Below, piece after piece: positions 56,848-64,000 of a stretch of DNA of 64,000 nt. A program made the translations under genes and the position numbers. The stretch is from Kribbella albertanoniae (GTDB taxonomy: Bacteria; Actinomycetota; Actinomycetes; Propionibacteriales; Kribbellaceae): the NCBI RefSeq assembly GCF_004348455.1, contig NZ_SMKA01000002.1, positions 1 through 64,000 on the forward strand. Reading direction: 5' to 3'. The notes under the pieces are model-generated. The model did not search any database. It was given only the letters and a program-made list of their open reading frames with translations, and was not told the DNA's origin. Positions within the stretch are counted from its first letter, which is position 1; each line of letters begins with the position of its first letter.

Positions 56848-57228
56848 ATGAAGAGACTTGGCCGCGTCCGCACGGTGGCAGTTGCCGTTGGAGCAGCTGT
56901 GGCCGCGGTGAGCCAGGCGGCACCCGTTCGCGAGCTCAAGCACTGTGCTGACGTCTGCTGGATCGCCCATGAAGTGACTCATCCGGCCTACCGGTACGAA
57001 GCTGAGGTCGACAACCAGTACCCGATCAACGGCAGTTGGATCCGGGTCGGGGGGAAGGGCGCACATGCCGACTATTACCAGCAAGGGGACGACCAGCTGC
57101 GTCAGATCTACTCCCCGACGGACAGCTCCAACTCGCAAGAGCTGACCAGCAAGGTGATCCGGTTCCGGGTCTGTGGGCCGAATGCCCTGGGGGGCGACGC
57201 CTGCGGTTCGTGGTGGTTGCCGAAATAG
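56848..57228 (+). CDS. Small secreted protein
   Basis: 126 residues. Signal peptide at 1-25 (MKRLGRVRTVAVAVGAAVAAVSQAA). The mature part is polar, with four Cys (HCADVC and RVCGPNALGGDAC) that could form two disulfides and a YRYEAEVDNQYPINGSWIR strand region. GAGGAGG precedes the ATG. Expressed from M-box 13 on its plus side, followed by a hairpin terminator. No family recognised. Confidence 0.8.
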   Translation: MKRLGRVRTVAVAVGAAVAAVSQAAPVRELKHCADVCWIAHEVTHPAYRYEAEVDNQYPINGSWIRVGGKGAHADYYQQGDDQLRQIYSPTDSSNSQELTSKVIRFRVCGPNALGGDACGSWWLPK

Positions 57229-57232
57229 CCGA

Positions 57233-57259
57233 CCCCCGCGCAGCCAGGCTGCGCGGGGG
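57233..57259. terminator. GC-rich hairpin terminator
   Basis: CCCCCGCGCAGCC/GGCTGCGCGGGGG, 12-13 bp stem, between the convergent secreted-protein and metallo-hydrolase genes. Confidence 0.85.
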
Positions 57260-57280
57260 GCCTCGAAGTACGGGATCTGC

Positions 57281-58231
57281 TTACGGGTGCAGGAAGAGAC
57301 CTTCGCCGAGGTCGAGGCGCATGGATTCGAGGATGGCGAAGACGGTGCTGGTGATGAACACATCGGCTGCGCCCAGGACGCCGGCGTACTTCTCGACCAC
57401 CGGAGCGGCGGCTTGTGCGGAGGCGGTGTCGAGATAGCCCTTGACTGCTGCCCAGGTGTTGTTGCCGTACTTGGCGTAGAAGGGCATCGGGTCAACTGTG
57501 GCCAGGGCGATGCGGACGTTGGCGACGATGTCGGCCAGGTACTGCTGGTGCAGAGCGAGGTCTTCGCGGGTGCCGAGCCGGCCGAGGTGACCGCCGATGA
57601 AGTGCTTCCAGGGAAAGTCGAGCGCCCTGTCCGGTGCGGCGATCGAGCCGGGAACGTCGGAGTTGACGTTGAAGGCGGCGAACGAGGCCCATCCGGGAAT
57701 CACCACGTCGATCAGGATCAGCGTCTTGTGGTCGGGCAGGTGGATGTAGATGTTGTCGGGGGTGTGGTTGGAACCGAGCCAGGCCAGGTTGATGGTCTCG
57801 CCGCCGACCTGCAACGTGTACTTGGTGTCGAAGGTGACGTCGGGCGCGGGCCGGGCCGGGTCGTCGGCGCGGAGCAGCAGCCGCTTCGTCTCGGCGTGGC
57901 CGATCCGTACGACGTCCGCGCCGAACAGTGACGATGCCCCGATGTGATCGGCGTGGTGGTGCGAGTAGACGAGGTGGGTCACCGTGTTCGGTACGTCGTT
58001 CGCCACCGCGATCTCGTCGATGGCGCGCTGCAGGTTGTGGCCGATGGAAGGCGGCGCGTCGAACAGGACGACGCCGTCCGGTGTCGTCAGGAAGGCCGCC
58101 TGGTAACCGCCATCGGTTACCCAGTAGAGATTCTTCTCCACCCGACCGACGTAGTAGCCGTGCTCGTTGACGGCGGGGGCTGTTGAGGACTCTGGGACCG
58201 GCGCGTAGGCCGGCAGTTCAGTAGTGGTCAT
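57281..58231 (-). CDS. Metallo-beta-lactamase-fold hydrolase
   Basis: 316 residues. Metal-binding SHHHADHIGAS near residue 90-100, GSNHTPDNIY near 153, and further His in FIGGHLGRLG near 205. The layout resembles subclass B-like MBL-fold hydrolases with an N-terminal VEKNLYWVTDGGYQ strand pair. Start placed at ATG 58231; ATG 58267 and 58291 are in frame upstream. Divergent from the LuxR gene across an inverted repeat. Confidence 0.87.
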   Translation of the reverse strand: MTTTELPAYAPVPESSTAPAVNEHGYYVGRVEKNLYWVTDGGYQAAFLTTPDGVVLFDAPPSIGHNLQRAIDEIAVANDVPNTVTHLVYSHHHADHIGASSLFGADVVRIGHAETKRLLLRADDPARPAPDVTFDTKYTLQVGGETINLAWLGSNHTPDNIYIHLPDHKTLILIDVVIPGWASFAAFNVNSDVPGSIAAPDRALDFPWKHFIGGHLGRLGTREDLALHQQYLADIVANVRIALATVDPMPFYAKYGNNTWAAVKGYLDTASAQAAAPVVEKYAGVLGAADVFITSTVFAILESMRLDLGEGLFLHP

Positions 58232-58265
58232 AGAGCCAGGATCGTCACCAAGCAGGTGAGCAGAC

Positions 58266-58284
58266 ATCACCGGAATCAGGTGAT
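58266..58284. promoter_or_regulatory. Inverted repeat between divergent genes
   Basis: ATCACC-N7-GGTGAT between the metallo-hydrolase and LuxR starts; a plausible operator for the LuxR protein. Confidence 0.45.
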
Positions 58285-58304
58285 TGGGCAACTACACTGG
58301 TTCT

Positions 58305-60707
58305 GTGTCCCGGCTGATCGACCGCCATGACCTGGTAGTTGCGCTGGACCGCGCGGCGACGAGGAGGGTGACGGTCGTCTCGGCGCCGGCCGGTAGCGGC
58401 AAGACGTCGCTGCTCCGCCTTTGGGTGGAGCGCCAGGACCGCCGCGTCGCCTTCGTGACGGTTGGCCCTGAGCAACAGTTCTGGTACGACGTCCTCAGCG
58501 GAGTCCACGCAGCCTGCGGATCGGAACCCCCGGTCGCGGTACCGGGCAGTGACGAGCGCACGAAGGTTCTGTCCGAGCTCGGCTCGATCGACGGCCCGTT
58601 TGTGCTGATCATCGACGACGTCCACGAGCTCGACGTACCAGATGAACTCGCTTCGTTGCTGAGCTGGCTTCCCCCCGCGGCGCACGCGATCGTCGCCACC
58701 CGTGGCGAGCTGCCGTTGCACCTGCACAAGCTCCGGCTGGCCGGTGAGCTGGCCGAGATCCGCGGTCCGCAGTTGCGGTTCACAGTCGCGGAGACCCGCG
58801 AGCTGGTTGCTGCAGCAGGTCTGACGCTGTCCGGGCAGGCTGTCGAGGTGCTGCATCGACGCACCGAGGGCTGGGCGGCCGGGCTGCGGCTAGCCCTGCT
58901 GTCGCTGGCGGGGCATCCCGATCCGGAGCGGTTCGTCGCCGAGTTCTCCGGCAGCGATCGGTCCGTCGCCGAGTATCTGGTGGCCGAGATGCTGGTGCGG
59001 CAGCATCCCGACGTACAGGACCTCTTGCTGCGCACCTCGTTGCTGGAGAAGGTCAATGGTGAGCTGGCCGATCTGCTCACGGGTCGGTCCGGGGCCGAGA
59101 AGATCCTGCTGGAGCTCGAGGAGGCCAACGCGTTCGTGGTCTCACTGGATGCTGATCACACGTGGTTTCGGTATCACCAGCTGTTCGCGGGACTGCTGCG
59201 CTTGGAGCTTCGGCGTCGGCAGTCGGACCGTATCCCGGCATTGCACCGGCTCGCTGCCCAGTGGCTGACGGAACATGGGCAACCCGCCGCTGCGATCCGG
59301 CAGTTGCAGGCCGCGGGTGACTGGGCGGATGCTGCGCGACTGCTGACCGAGCACGCGCTCAGCCTGAACCTCGACGGGGAGGCGGAGACGGTACGGGCGC
59401 TCCTCCGCGCCTTCCCGGCTCAGGGCGACTCGCTCGCACTGGTGCATGCCATCGACGAGCTGAGTCGACTGCGGCTCGACGAGGCGTCGGCGTACCTGGA
59501 GATCGCTCGGTCCACTGGCGAGTACCCAGCGATCATTGCTGTGCTGGACTTGGAGCTCGCCAGGTTGCAAGGCCACTACGACCGCGTCGTCGCACCGGAT
59601 CACAGCCTGCCGAACGCCGATCTGCGGGCTATCCAGCTCCTGAACCTCGGAGCGACCGAGGCATGGTCAGAGCAGCGATCGGCCGGCGCCGAGCGGCACT
59701 TGTCGGAGGGTGCGGCGCTGGCCCACGACCTGAACCGGACGTACCTCGAGACGGTTGCGCTTGCCTATCTGAGTTTTGTCGCCACCCGCCAGTCCCTGCC
59801 GCTCGCCCGTCAACGCGCCGAGGCTGTGATCGCGCTGGCGAATCAGCATGATTGGGACGACGAACCGGTCATCGCGCCGGCGTACGCAACGCTCGCCTGG
59901 ATCCTGGCGTGGACCGGCGAGTTCGACCACGCGGAACGGTGGCTGCACCGTGCCAACCAGATGGTCAGCGAACCCGGTATCCAGACCCTGACCCACGTCG
60001 TCGCGGGGTTGATCGCGGCCGCTCGCGGGCGTCATCAGGAGGCGCTGACCGAGTTCGCTGCGGCGGGCGATGAGCAGTTGTTCGCGGAGCAGGTGACGGC
60101 CTGGACGGTTGCCACGCAAGCGCGCGCCGGTCTTTTGGATGAGGCGCGTACGACGCTTGCCGCGGCCGGCGACGTACCGAAGGCTGCTGCGGCGATCTAC
60201 CTCGCTTCGGGCGATGCCGCCGCAGCCCGGCGCGTTCTCGAGACGGACACGGACCTCGAAGGCAGACTGCTGATGGCTCTCGCTTGTTGTGACCTTGGTG
60301 ATCAGCCTGCGGCCACCGCAGCCATCGAGCGCGCGCTCGACCTCGCGGAGCGGGACCGGTTGATCCTGCCGTTCGCGATGACGGGCGCGTGGCGAGTTCT
60401 GGAGGTTCTGCCGACCTGGAAGACCAAACACGCGGCGCTCGTGGTGGACATCCTGGACGCGGTCCGCAGCGGTACGGCGGCCCCGCCGGCCCGGACGCTC
60501 GTCGACCCGCTCAGTCCCAGTGAACTTCGCGTGCTCCGCTACCTGCCGACCAACCTCACTCGCCCGGAAATCGCCGCCGAACTATTGGTTTCGCTGAACA
60601 CCGTCAACACCCATATCCGCAGGGTCTACGCCAAGCTTGGCGCGACAGATCGCCGTACCGCCGTTCAACGCGGTCGCGAACTCGGTCTGCTCTCGACAAC
60701 CCACTGA
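58305..60707 (+). CDS. MalT-like LuxR-family ATP-dependent regulator
   Basis: 800 residues from GTG 58305. N-terminal AAA-type STAND ATPase: Walker A APAGSGKTS near 28-36 and LIIDDVHELD (Walker B) near 101-110. Middle of TPR-like helical repeats (about 300-700). C-terminal LuxR HTH near 730-790: LSPSELRVLRYLPTNLTRPE, LVSLNTVNTHIRRVYAKLGA. Large activators of this type sense a ligand and switch on one or more operons. It is an alternative candidate for M-box binding. Confidence 0.93.
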   Translation: MSRLIDRHDLVVALDRAATRRVTVVSAPAGSGKTSLLRLWVERQDRRVAFVTVGPEQQFWYDVLSGVHAACGSEPPVAVPGSDERTKVLSELGSIDGPFVLIIDDVHELDVPDELASLLSWLPPAAHAIVATRGELPLHLHKLRLAGELAEIRGPQLRFTVAETRELVAAAGLTLSGQAVEVLHRRTEGWAAGLRLALLSLAGHPDPERFVAEFSGSDRSVAEYLVAEMLVRQHPDVQDLLLRTSLLEKVNGELADLLTGRSGAEKILLELEEANAFVVSLDADHTWFRYHQLFAGLLRLELRRRQSDRIPALHRLAAQWLTEHGQPAAAIRQLQAAGDWADAARLLTEHALSLNLDGEAETVRALLRAFPAQGDSLALVHAIDELSRLRLDEASAYLEIARSTGEYPAIIAVLDLELARLQGHYDRVVAPDHSLPNADLRAIQLLNLGATEAWSEQRSAGAERHLSEGAALAHDLNRTYLETVALAYLSFVATRQSLPLARQRAEAVIALANQHDWDDEPVIAPAYATLAWILAWTGEFDHAERWLHRANQMVSEPGIQTLTHVVAGLIAAARGRHQEALTEFAAAGDEQLFAEQVTAWTVATQARAGLLDEARTTLAAAGDVPKAAAAIYLASGDAAAARRVLETDTDLEGRLLMALACCDLGDQPAATAAIERALDLAERDRLILPFAMTGAWRVLEVLPTWKTKHAALVVDILDAVRSGTAAPPARTLVDPLSPSELRVLRYLPTNLTRPEIAAELLVSLNTVNTHIRRVYAKLGATDRRTAVQRGRELGLLSTTH

Positions 60708-60710
60708 TCC

Positions 60711-60727
60711 TGGGAATTTGACACCCA
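60711..60727 (+). promoter_or_regulatory. M-box 14
   Basis: TGGGAAT-N3-ACACCCA, inside the larger inverted repeat GATCCTGGG-N9-CCCAGGATC; TAGACC follows 22 bases downstream. Flank CCAGGATCGTGCCGC is shared with M-box 13. Confidence 0.75.
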
Positions 60728-60772
60728 GGATCGTGCCGCCGATCTGCAGTAGACCTATCGGCGGAGGTGCTG

Positions 60773-61151
60773 ATGGGGCTGCGTGAGGTGAAGCGAGCAG
60801 GACTCGCCGGGTAATCGCGGACAAGGCGGCGGAGTTGTTCTGCGAACACGTTGTGCGCGCCGTGGAAGCGCACCCGGACCGCGTCCGCATGACCATCGAC
60901 CTGGCTGCCCGGACACCTTCGATCAGTGCGTACCTCAACGAGCTCAGCAGCCGGTTTCGCCAGGCTGTCGCGGACGAACTCGTCCACCGTCTCTCCGGCC
61001 ACGATCGTCGGGTCACCGAGTTCACCGCGGCGTTGATGGCGGGTACCACCGTGAGCACCATCGACACCGTCATCCGCTTCTGGTCCGAGCACCCTCCGGA
61101 CTGGCCGACGACTTCATCGCGGCCCTCGATCCGATCGTCGAGTTCCGCTGA
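60773..61151 (+). pseudogene. Decayed TetR-family gene
   Basis: A good ribosome binding site (CGGAGGT) leads to ATG 60773 and MGLREVKRA, a standard TetR start, but the frame stops after 13 codons. A second frame from about 60817 continues with VIADKAAELFCEHVVRAVEA and a TetR-like C-terminal domain (ARTPSISAYLNELSSRFRQA), without the expected helix-turn-helix between; a third frame gives the natural end ADDFIAALDPIVEFR and stop at 61149. Two frameshifts plus loss of the HTH mark it as a relic. Its M-box 14 promoter is still well formed. Confidence 0.7.
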
Positions 61152-61203
61152 GTCACCCCGGAATTCGGTGCCTAAGGCAATCAAGGTGCAGCGGGAGTCA
61201 AGC

Positions 61204-61220
61204 AGGGAATGAGAAACCCT
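61204..61220 (+). promoter_or_regulatory. M-box 17 (weaker)
   Basis: AGGGAAT-N3-AAACCCT followed by GGATGATC, resembling the flank of M-boxes 13 and 14; 75 bp before the secreted-protein gene. No good -10 at 22 bases. Confidence 0.45.
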
Positions 61221-61295
61221 GGATGATCACGTCACGGACGTCGTGCCGGCACGGTCAATCAGGTGTTCGTCCCAACCGCCTGACTGGAGATGACT

Positions 61296-61703
61296 ATGAA
61301 GAATCAGTTCAGCCGCACGTTCCTGCGTGCAGGCCTGGCCCTGCTGCTGACGCTCTGCATGTCCGTAGGTTTCCTGACCACCCAGGCATCCGCCCAGGTC
61401 ACCGGCTGCCCGCAGGGGCCTTGGGTCCGCAGTTACTGGGGGACCACCACGTTCCAGATCGACCAGTGCCCGGGCACCGGCAAGAGCTGGGCCTATATCG
61501 CCCAGTCTGCCAAGGGTGGAACGAACTGGGCCGAGTTCGTCGCTCACTTCGACAACGGCGCGACCGAAGAGATCACCGTGGAGCCCGGACAGGCCAAGTC
61601 CAAGGCCTTCCCGCAAGGCAAGATCGTCAAGTTCGAAGTACGCCAGAACAAGTTCGACTGGCGGGGGATCATCGTTTGGCACACCTGGTACTTCACCAGC
61701 TGA
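61296..61703 (+). CDS. Small secreted protein
   Basis: 135 residues. Signal peptide at about 1-34 (MKNQFSRTFLRAGLALLLTL, then TQASAQ). Mature protein about 100 residues with two Cys and many Trp/Phe, alternating polar strands (SYWGTTTFQID, WAEFVAHFDNGATEEITVEP, IIVWHTWYF), likely a small beta sandwich or barrel. GGAG lies six bases before ATG 61296, preferred over ATG 61290. Unknown family. Confidence 0.78.
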   Translation: MKNQFSRTFLRAGLALLLTLCMSVGFLTTQASAQVTGCPQGPWVRSYWGTTTFQIDQCPGTGKSWAYIAQSAKGGTNWAEFVAHFDNGATEEITVEPGQAKSKAFPQGKIVKFEVRQNKFDWRGIIVWHTWYFTS

Positions 61704-61782
61704 TCACGAATCGGTGACTACTCTCGGTTCAAATGATTGATCCATGGATTCACGCACAGTAGCTGCGTAGTTTCGCGCAGAT

Positions 61783-62025
61783 GTGGGGGAGCAAACTGAG
61801 AGCAGTGGTCAGCCGCCGGCGACCGTCACGGTGACAACTACCGTGCAGGCGCCGGCGGCTGCACCGACGGAGACGCCGTCGGTGCCGGTGGGGACCGACG
61901 ATGCGACCGGCATCGGCGGCACCCTGACCGGGTGTGGGTACGAGGACACGCTGGAGCTGCGACTGGCGAACAACTTCGGTAGCGGCGCCGTCGAGGCGGT
62001 GCTGATGAACATGGTGCTGTCTTGA
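61783..62025 (+). CDS. Short Thr/Pro-rich ORF of unknown function
   Basis: 80 residues from a GTG with no clear ribosome binding site. First half is a Thr/Val/Pro/Ala-rich linker (TVTVTTTVQAPAAAPTE), second half GTLTGCGYEDTLELRLANNF could pack as a small domain. Its stop overlaps the start of the next frame (TTGA), suggesting coupling. Might be part of a decayed gene; the following gene is frameshifted. Confidence 0.4.
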   Translation: MGEQTESSGQPPATVTVTTTVQAPAAAPTETPSVPVGTDDATGIGGTLTGCGYEDTLELRLANNFGSGAVEAVLMNMVLS

Positions 62026-62460
62026 CCGCCCCGGACAGCCCGGAGGTGCAACCACCTCCGGGCAACCGGCGTGTAACGGTGTTCCAACGTCTTGAGAAGC
62101 TCAACAATCACCCGGTCCTCAAGATGATGGTGATGGTAGGCGAGATCGCGGGACTGATTGCGCTGATCGTCGCGGGCATCAAGTGGATCATCCTGCGACC
62201 ACGCCGCCGTGGTCGGGTTCCTCGGCGGCCGGCCCGGCCTGGATGTCACGGTCGCCAAGTCCCTCGACCAGGTGCCAGGCGCGCTGGTCGAGGATCTCGA
62301 GATCAGAGTCTTCGCCGTCGCGAGCGGCACCCAGGACCCGGCCCGCTGCATCATCGATGCCCGAGGCAACCACCTGCTCACCACCACGGTCCGCAACCCG
62401 GGCACGAGGCCGGTGCCGATCCACTCGCCCCAGCCGGGCCTTACGGGCAGAGGCGGGTGA
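62022..62460 (+). pseudogene. Frameshifted single-pass membrane protein gene
   Basis: The first frame (TTG 62022) encodes a cytoplasmic N-terminus (RVTVFQRLEKLNNHPVLKMM) and one membrane helix (VGEIAGLIALIVAGIKWIIL), then turns into Arg/Pro-rich nonsense. In the +1 frame the natural continuation is AAVVGFLGGRPGLDVTVAKS to the stop at 62458-62460, a beta-rich soluble domain. One extra base near 62193-62200 would explain it. Sequencing error, programmed frameshift or true decay cannot be told apart here. Confidence 0.55.
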
Positions 62461-62577
62461 TGGACTTGATGGGGAACTGCGGTCGGCGGTGGTGATGGGC
62501 AGGGACCATTTGCGGGCGACCTGTATCGCCTTCCCCGTCCCAGGCAGACGATCGCCGGCCCCGCTGTTCCGGCTCGC

Positions 62578-63423
62578 TCAGTGGGCGCTCTTCCATTCTT
62601 CGGCCGCTTCGGACATGGTCTTGAAGGGGACTCCGAGCTCCTTGCCGCGTCGGATGAAGTTCTCGACGGTGCGCAGTTTGCTCGCGCGGCCGATCGCGGC
62701 GGGGTGCCAGACTCCGGTCAGCGTTCCACCTGGCACCTGGTCGACCAGGAACTCCAGGTCGTCGATCCAGCGTTTGCCGAGTGCAACGACATCGGTGCTG
62801 GCGGGGAGCAACAAGCCGGGGGTCATGACGAACTCGAGGAGGACGAAGTCAATGATCGTTCCCAGCGGTACTTCTACCAGGTCGAGCTCGTCGCCGAACT
62901 GGACCGGAAGTTCGGGATCGACGACGTCGGCGGTGCGGCAGCGGTACATGCCGTAGTCGCTGCCCCACAAACTGCTGTCGTACCGGAAGCCGTACTCGAC
63001 CAGCAACGAGGTCGTATTGGGCGAAAGATCGGCTGCCGGCGACCGATAGCCGGTCGGGGTGACACCGAGGACCTGATCGAGCGCCTCGAGACCGCGCTCG
63101 ATCATCCGACGCTCGGCCGGTTCGTCGAGATTCGTCGGGACCTCGTGCGCGTAACCATGATGGCCGATCTCGTGGCCCGAGTCGCGGATTCGCTTGCAGA
63201 CGTCCGGGTAGGCCTCAGCGTCCATGCCTGGAATGAACCAGGTGGACTTGACCTCTTCGCGGTCGAGCAGATCCAGAATCCGCGGTGCTGCGACGGTGGC
63301 GGCGAACTCGCCTCGCGAGATGTAGGTCGGCGAGGACAGACCGAGCATGCCCACCCAGAACGAGATGGCGTCCAGGTCGAAGCTGAGACAAACGGACGCG
63401 CCGCTACTTTGTGAGTCGGACAT
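62578..63423 (-). CDS. Polysaccharide deacetylase (NodB-homology) family
   Basis: 281 residues. NodB motifs: SFDLDA (motif 1) near residue 15, GHEIGHHGYAHE with the metal His pair near 85-96, GYRSPAADLSPNT (motif 3) near 124, and WHPAAIG near 245. No signal peptide, as in the PuuE/allantoinase-like cytoplasmic branch, so amide hydrolysis of a small N-acyl substrate is as likely as polysaccharide deacetylation. TGGGAG precedes ATG 63423. M-box 16 lies upstream. Confidence 0.88.
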   Translation of the reverse strand: MSDSQSSGASVCLSFDLDAISFWVGMLGLSSPTYISRGEFAATVAAPRILDLLDREEVKSTWFIPGMDAEAYPDVCKRIRDSGHEIGHHGYAHEVPTNLDEPAERRMIERGLEALDQVLGVTPTGYRSPAADLSPNTTSLLVEYGFRYDSSLWGSDYGMYRCRTADVVDPELPVQFGDELDLVEVPLGTIIDFVLLEFVMTPGLLLPASTDVVALGKRWIDDLEFLVDQVPGGTLTGVWHPAAIGRASKLRTVENFIRRGKELGVPFKTMSEAAEEWKSAH

Positions 63424-63482
63424 TTCTGGCTCCCACTTCTGTTGATGCAAACGACATCGGGTCTGCGCCGGTCGACGCAGGC

Positions 63483-63499
63483 TAGGAGTCGTGCGCTGG
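63483..63499 (-). promoter_or_regulatory. M-box 16 (half site)
   Basis: TAGGAGT with a poor second half (GCGCTGG), 24 bp centre to centre from M-box 15, on the deacetylase side. Confidence 0.4.
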
Positions 63500-63506
63500 C
63501 AGTGGA

Positions 63507-63523
63507 TAGGAATCGAATTCCTC
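63507..63523 (+). promoter_or_regulatory. M-box 15
   Basis: TAGGAAT-N3-ATTCCTC, then 22 bases and TATTCA (63546-63551), then seven bases to the ATG at 63559. Confidence 0.75.
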
Positions 63524-63558
63524 CCCTCCCTGCAGCTGCGGCTGATATTCAAGGAAGC

Positions 63559-64000
63559 ATGCACACGGCGAGACGCATTGCAGGGCTCGCGGCGCAGCTC
63601 GCGGCGAATCGGGCCTTCTTGCTCTCGTGGGATCGTGGCCAGGCTGCGGACAGCGAGCGCGGCCTGGTCATGTACCGAAGCGAGGTTCAGTATGCCCCGC
63701 TGAACGGCGTACTCCGGATCAATGACTGCGACATCGATCGTGCACTGACCGACGCTCGGCAGAACTTCGCTGGGCTTCCTTGGGTCTGGTGGGTGGGTCC
63801 GGACAGTGCGCCGGAGACGGCCGACGAGCTTCTACGGCGCGGAGCGGCGGAGCTGGAACGGCTTCCGGTCCTGGTGATGGATGCTTCGCTGGCGGCTTCC
63901 GTCCAGGCCCCGGCCGGAATCGCGATCGATCGGGTGCGCGGCCCTGCGGAACTGACAGAGTTCGTGCTCGCTCACAGTTTCGCCGCTTCGCTGCGAGCGC
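63559..64000 (+). CDS. GNAT-family acetyltransferase, truncated by window edge
   Basis: An open frame of 147 residues that continues past the right edge. Starts MHTARRIAGLAAQLAANRAF; the segment YRSEVQYAPLNGVLRI, then LPWVWWVGPDSAPETADELL and RRGAAELERLPVLVMD, is the N-terminal domain that precedes the catalytic GNAT domain in a common actinomycete family. The ATG lies seven bases after TATTCA and 22+6+7 bases after M-box 15, so it is probably leaderless although AGGAAG is also close. Confidence 0.75.
   Translation, partial: MHTARRIAGLAAQLAANRAFLLSWDRGQAADSERGLVMYRSEVQYAPLNGVLRINDCDIDRALTDARQNFAGLPWVWWVGPDSAPETADELLRRGAAELERLPVLVMDASLAASVQAPAGIAIDRVRGPAELTEFVLAHSFAASLRA

Noticed and set aside
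60835..61212. 125-residue frame as an intact regulator
   Set aside because: It begins mid-domain, lacks the TetR helix-turn-helix and ends in a frameshifted Ser-rich tail; it is part of a relic gene.
1..64000. tRNA, rRNA, CRISPR, transposase or integrase
   Set aside because: Looked for cloverleaf-like ends, spaced repeats and recombinase motifs; none was seen, though short RNAs could be missed by eye.

Overview
High-GC actinomycete chromosome. The codon style and gene families fit Kribbella or another Nocardioidaceae/Kribbellaceae member, but the genus is only an inference. No rRNA, tRNA, insertion sequence, integrase, phage gene or CRISPR array was seen.

Region 1 (about 0.3-17.5 kb, minus strand) is a compact biosynthetic operon. 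Two large proteins carry the domain set of a polyunsaturated-fatty-acid-type iterative synthase. The first (10282-16995) is PfaD-like enoylreductase/nitronate-monooxygenase barrel(s)-KS-AT-ACP-KR; the second (5867-10285) is KS-AT-DH-phosphopantetheinyl transferase. A free ACP, an alpha/beta hydrolase, an MGT-type glycosyltransferase and a membrane Ser/Thr kinase follow, nearly all with overlapping start and stop codons. A SnoaL-like exported protein and a flavin monooxygenase lie downstream. The set predicts a glycosylated, strongly reduced polyketide or lipid. A divergent TetR gene and a structured 470-bp intergenic region sit at its head.

Region 2 (about 18-30 kb and 40-64 kb) is a mosaic of small stress/redox/tailoring genes: SDRs, NmrA-like proteins, SnoaL and ABM folds, alpha/beta hydrolases, metallo-beta-lactamase folds, GNATs, methyltransferases, two P450s with their own ferredoxin and reductase, an azoreductase, a class of small secreted proteins and a Nep1-like protein. 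Two recurring DNA signals tie these genes together. (i) Seven promoters of the form (T/C)GTCAC(A/G)-N16/17-(T/G)GTC(T/C)(T/A) match the known ECF41 (SigJ-type) promoter; an ECF41 sigma gene with a SnoaL-like tail lies at 22236-23120 and carries one of them itself. (ii) At least 17 copies of a dyad, here called the M-box (TAGGAGT-N3-ACTCCTA and variants), lie just upstream of genes, often exactly 22 nt before a TANNNT-like -10. Both XRE/MmyB-type regulators in the window are preceded by ECF-type promoters, which suggests a cascade: ECF41 sigma to MmyB regulators to M-box genes. Which protein binds the M-box is not shown by the sequence.

Region 3 (30.9-40.5 kb) is a carbohydrate locus: an ABC sugar importer (binding protein and two permeases, no ATPase), a 645-residue uncharacterised enzyme, an RraA-family protein, an NmrA-like protein, a GntR/FCD regulator and a large secreted beta-helix/CBM protein. 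They are linked by a GntR-type operator (AATCGA-N3-TCGATT) found upstream of the importer, the regulator and the beta-helix gene.

Start codons were re-chosen in many cases from ribosome binding sites, 4-bp overlaps or leaderless promoters. All counts of spacings were done by eye.
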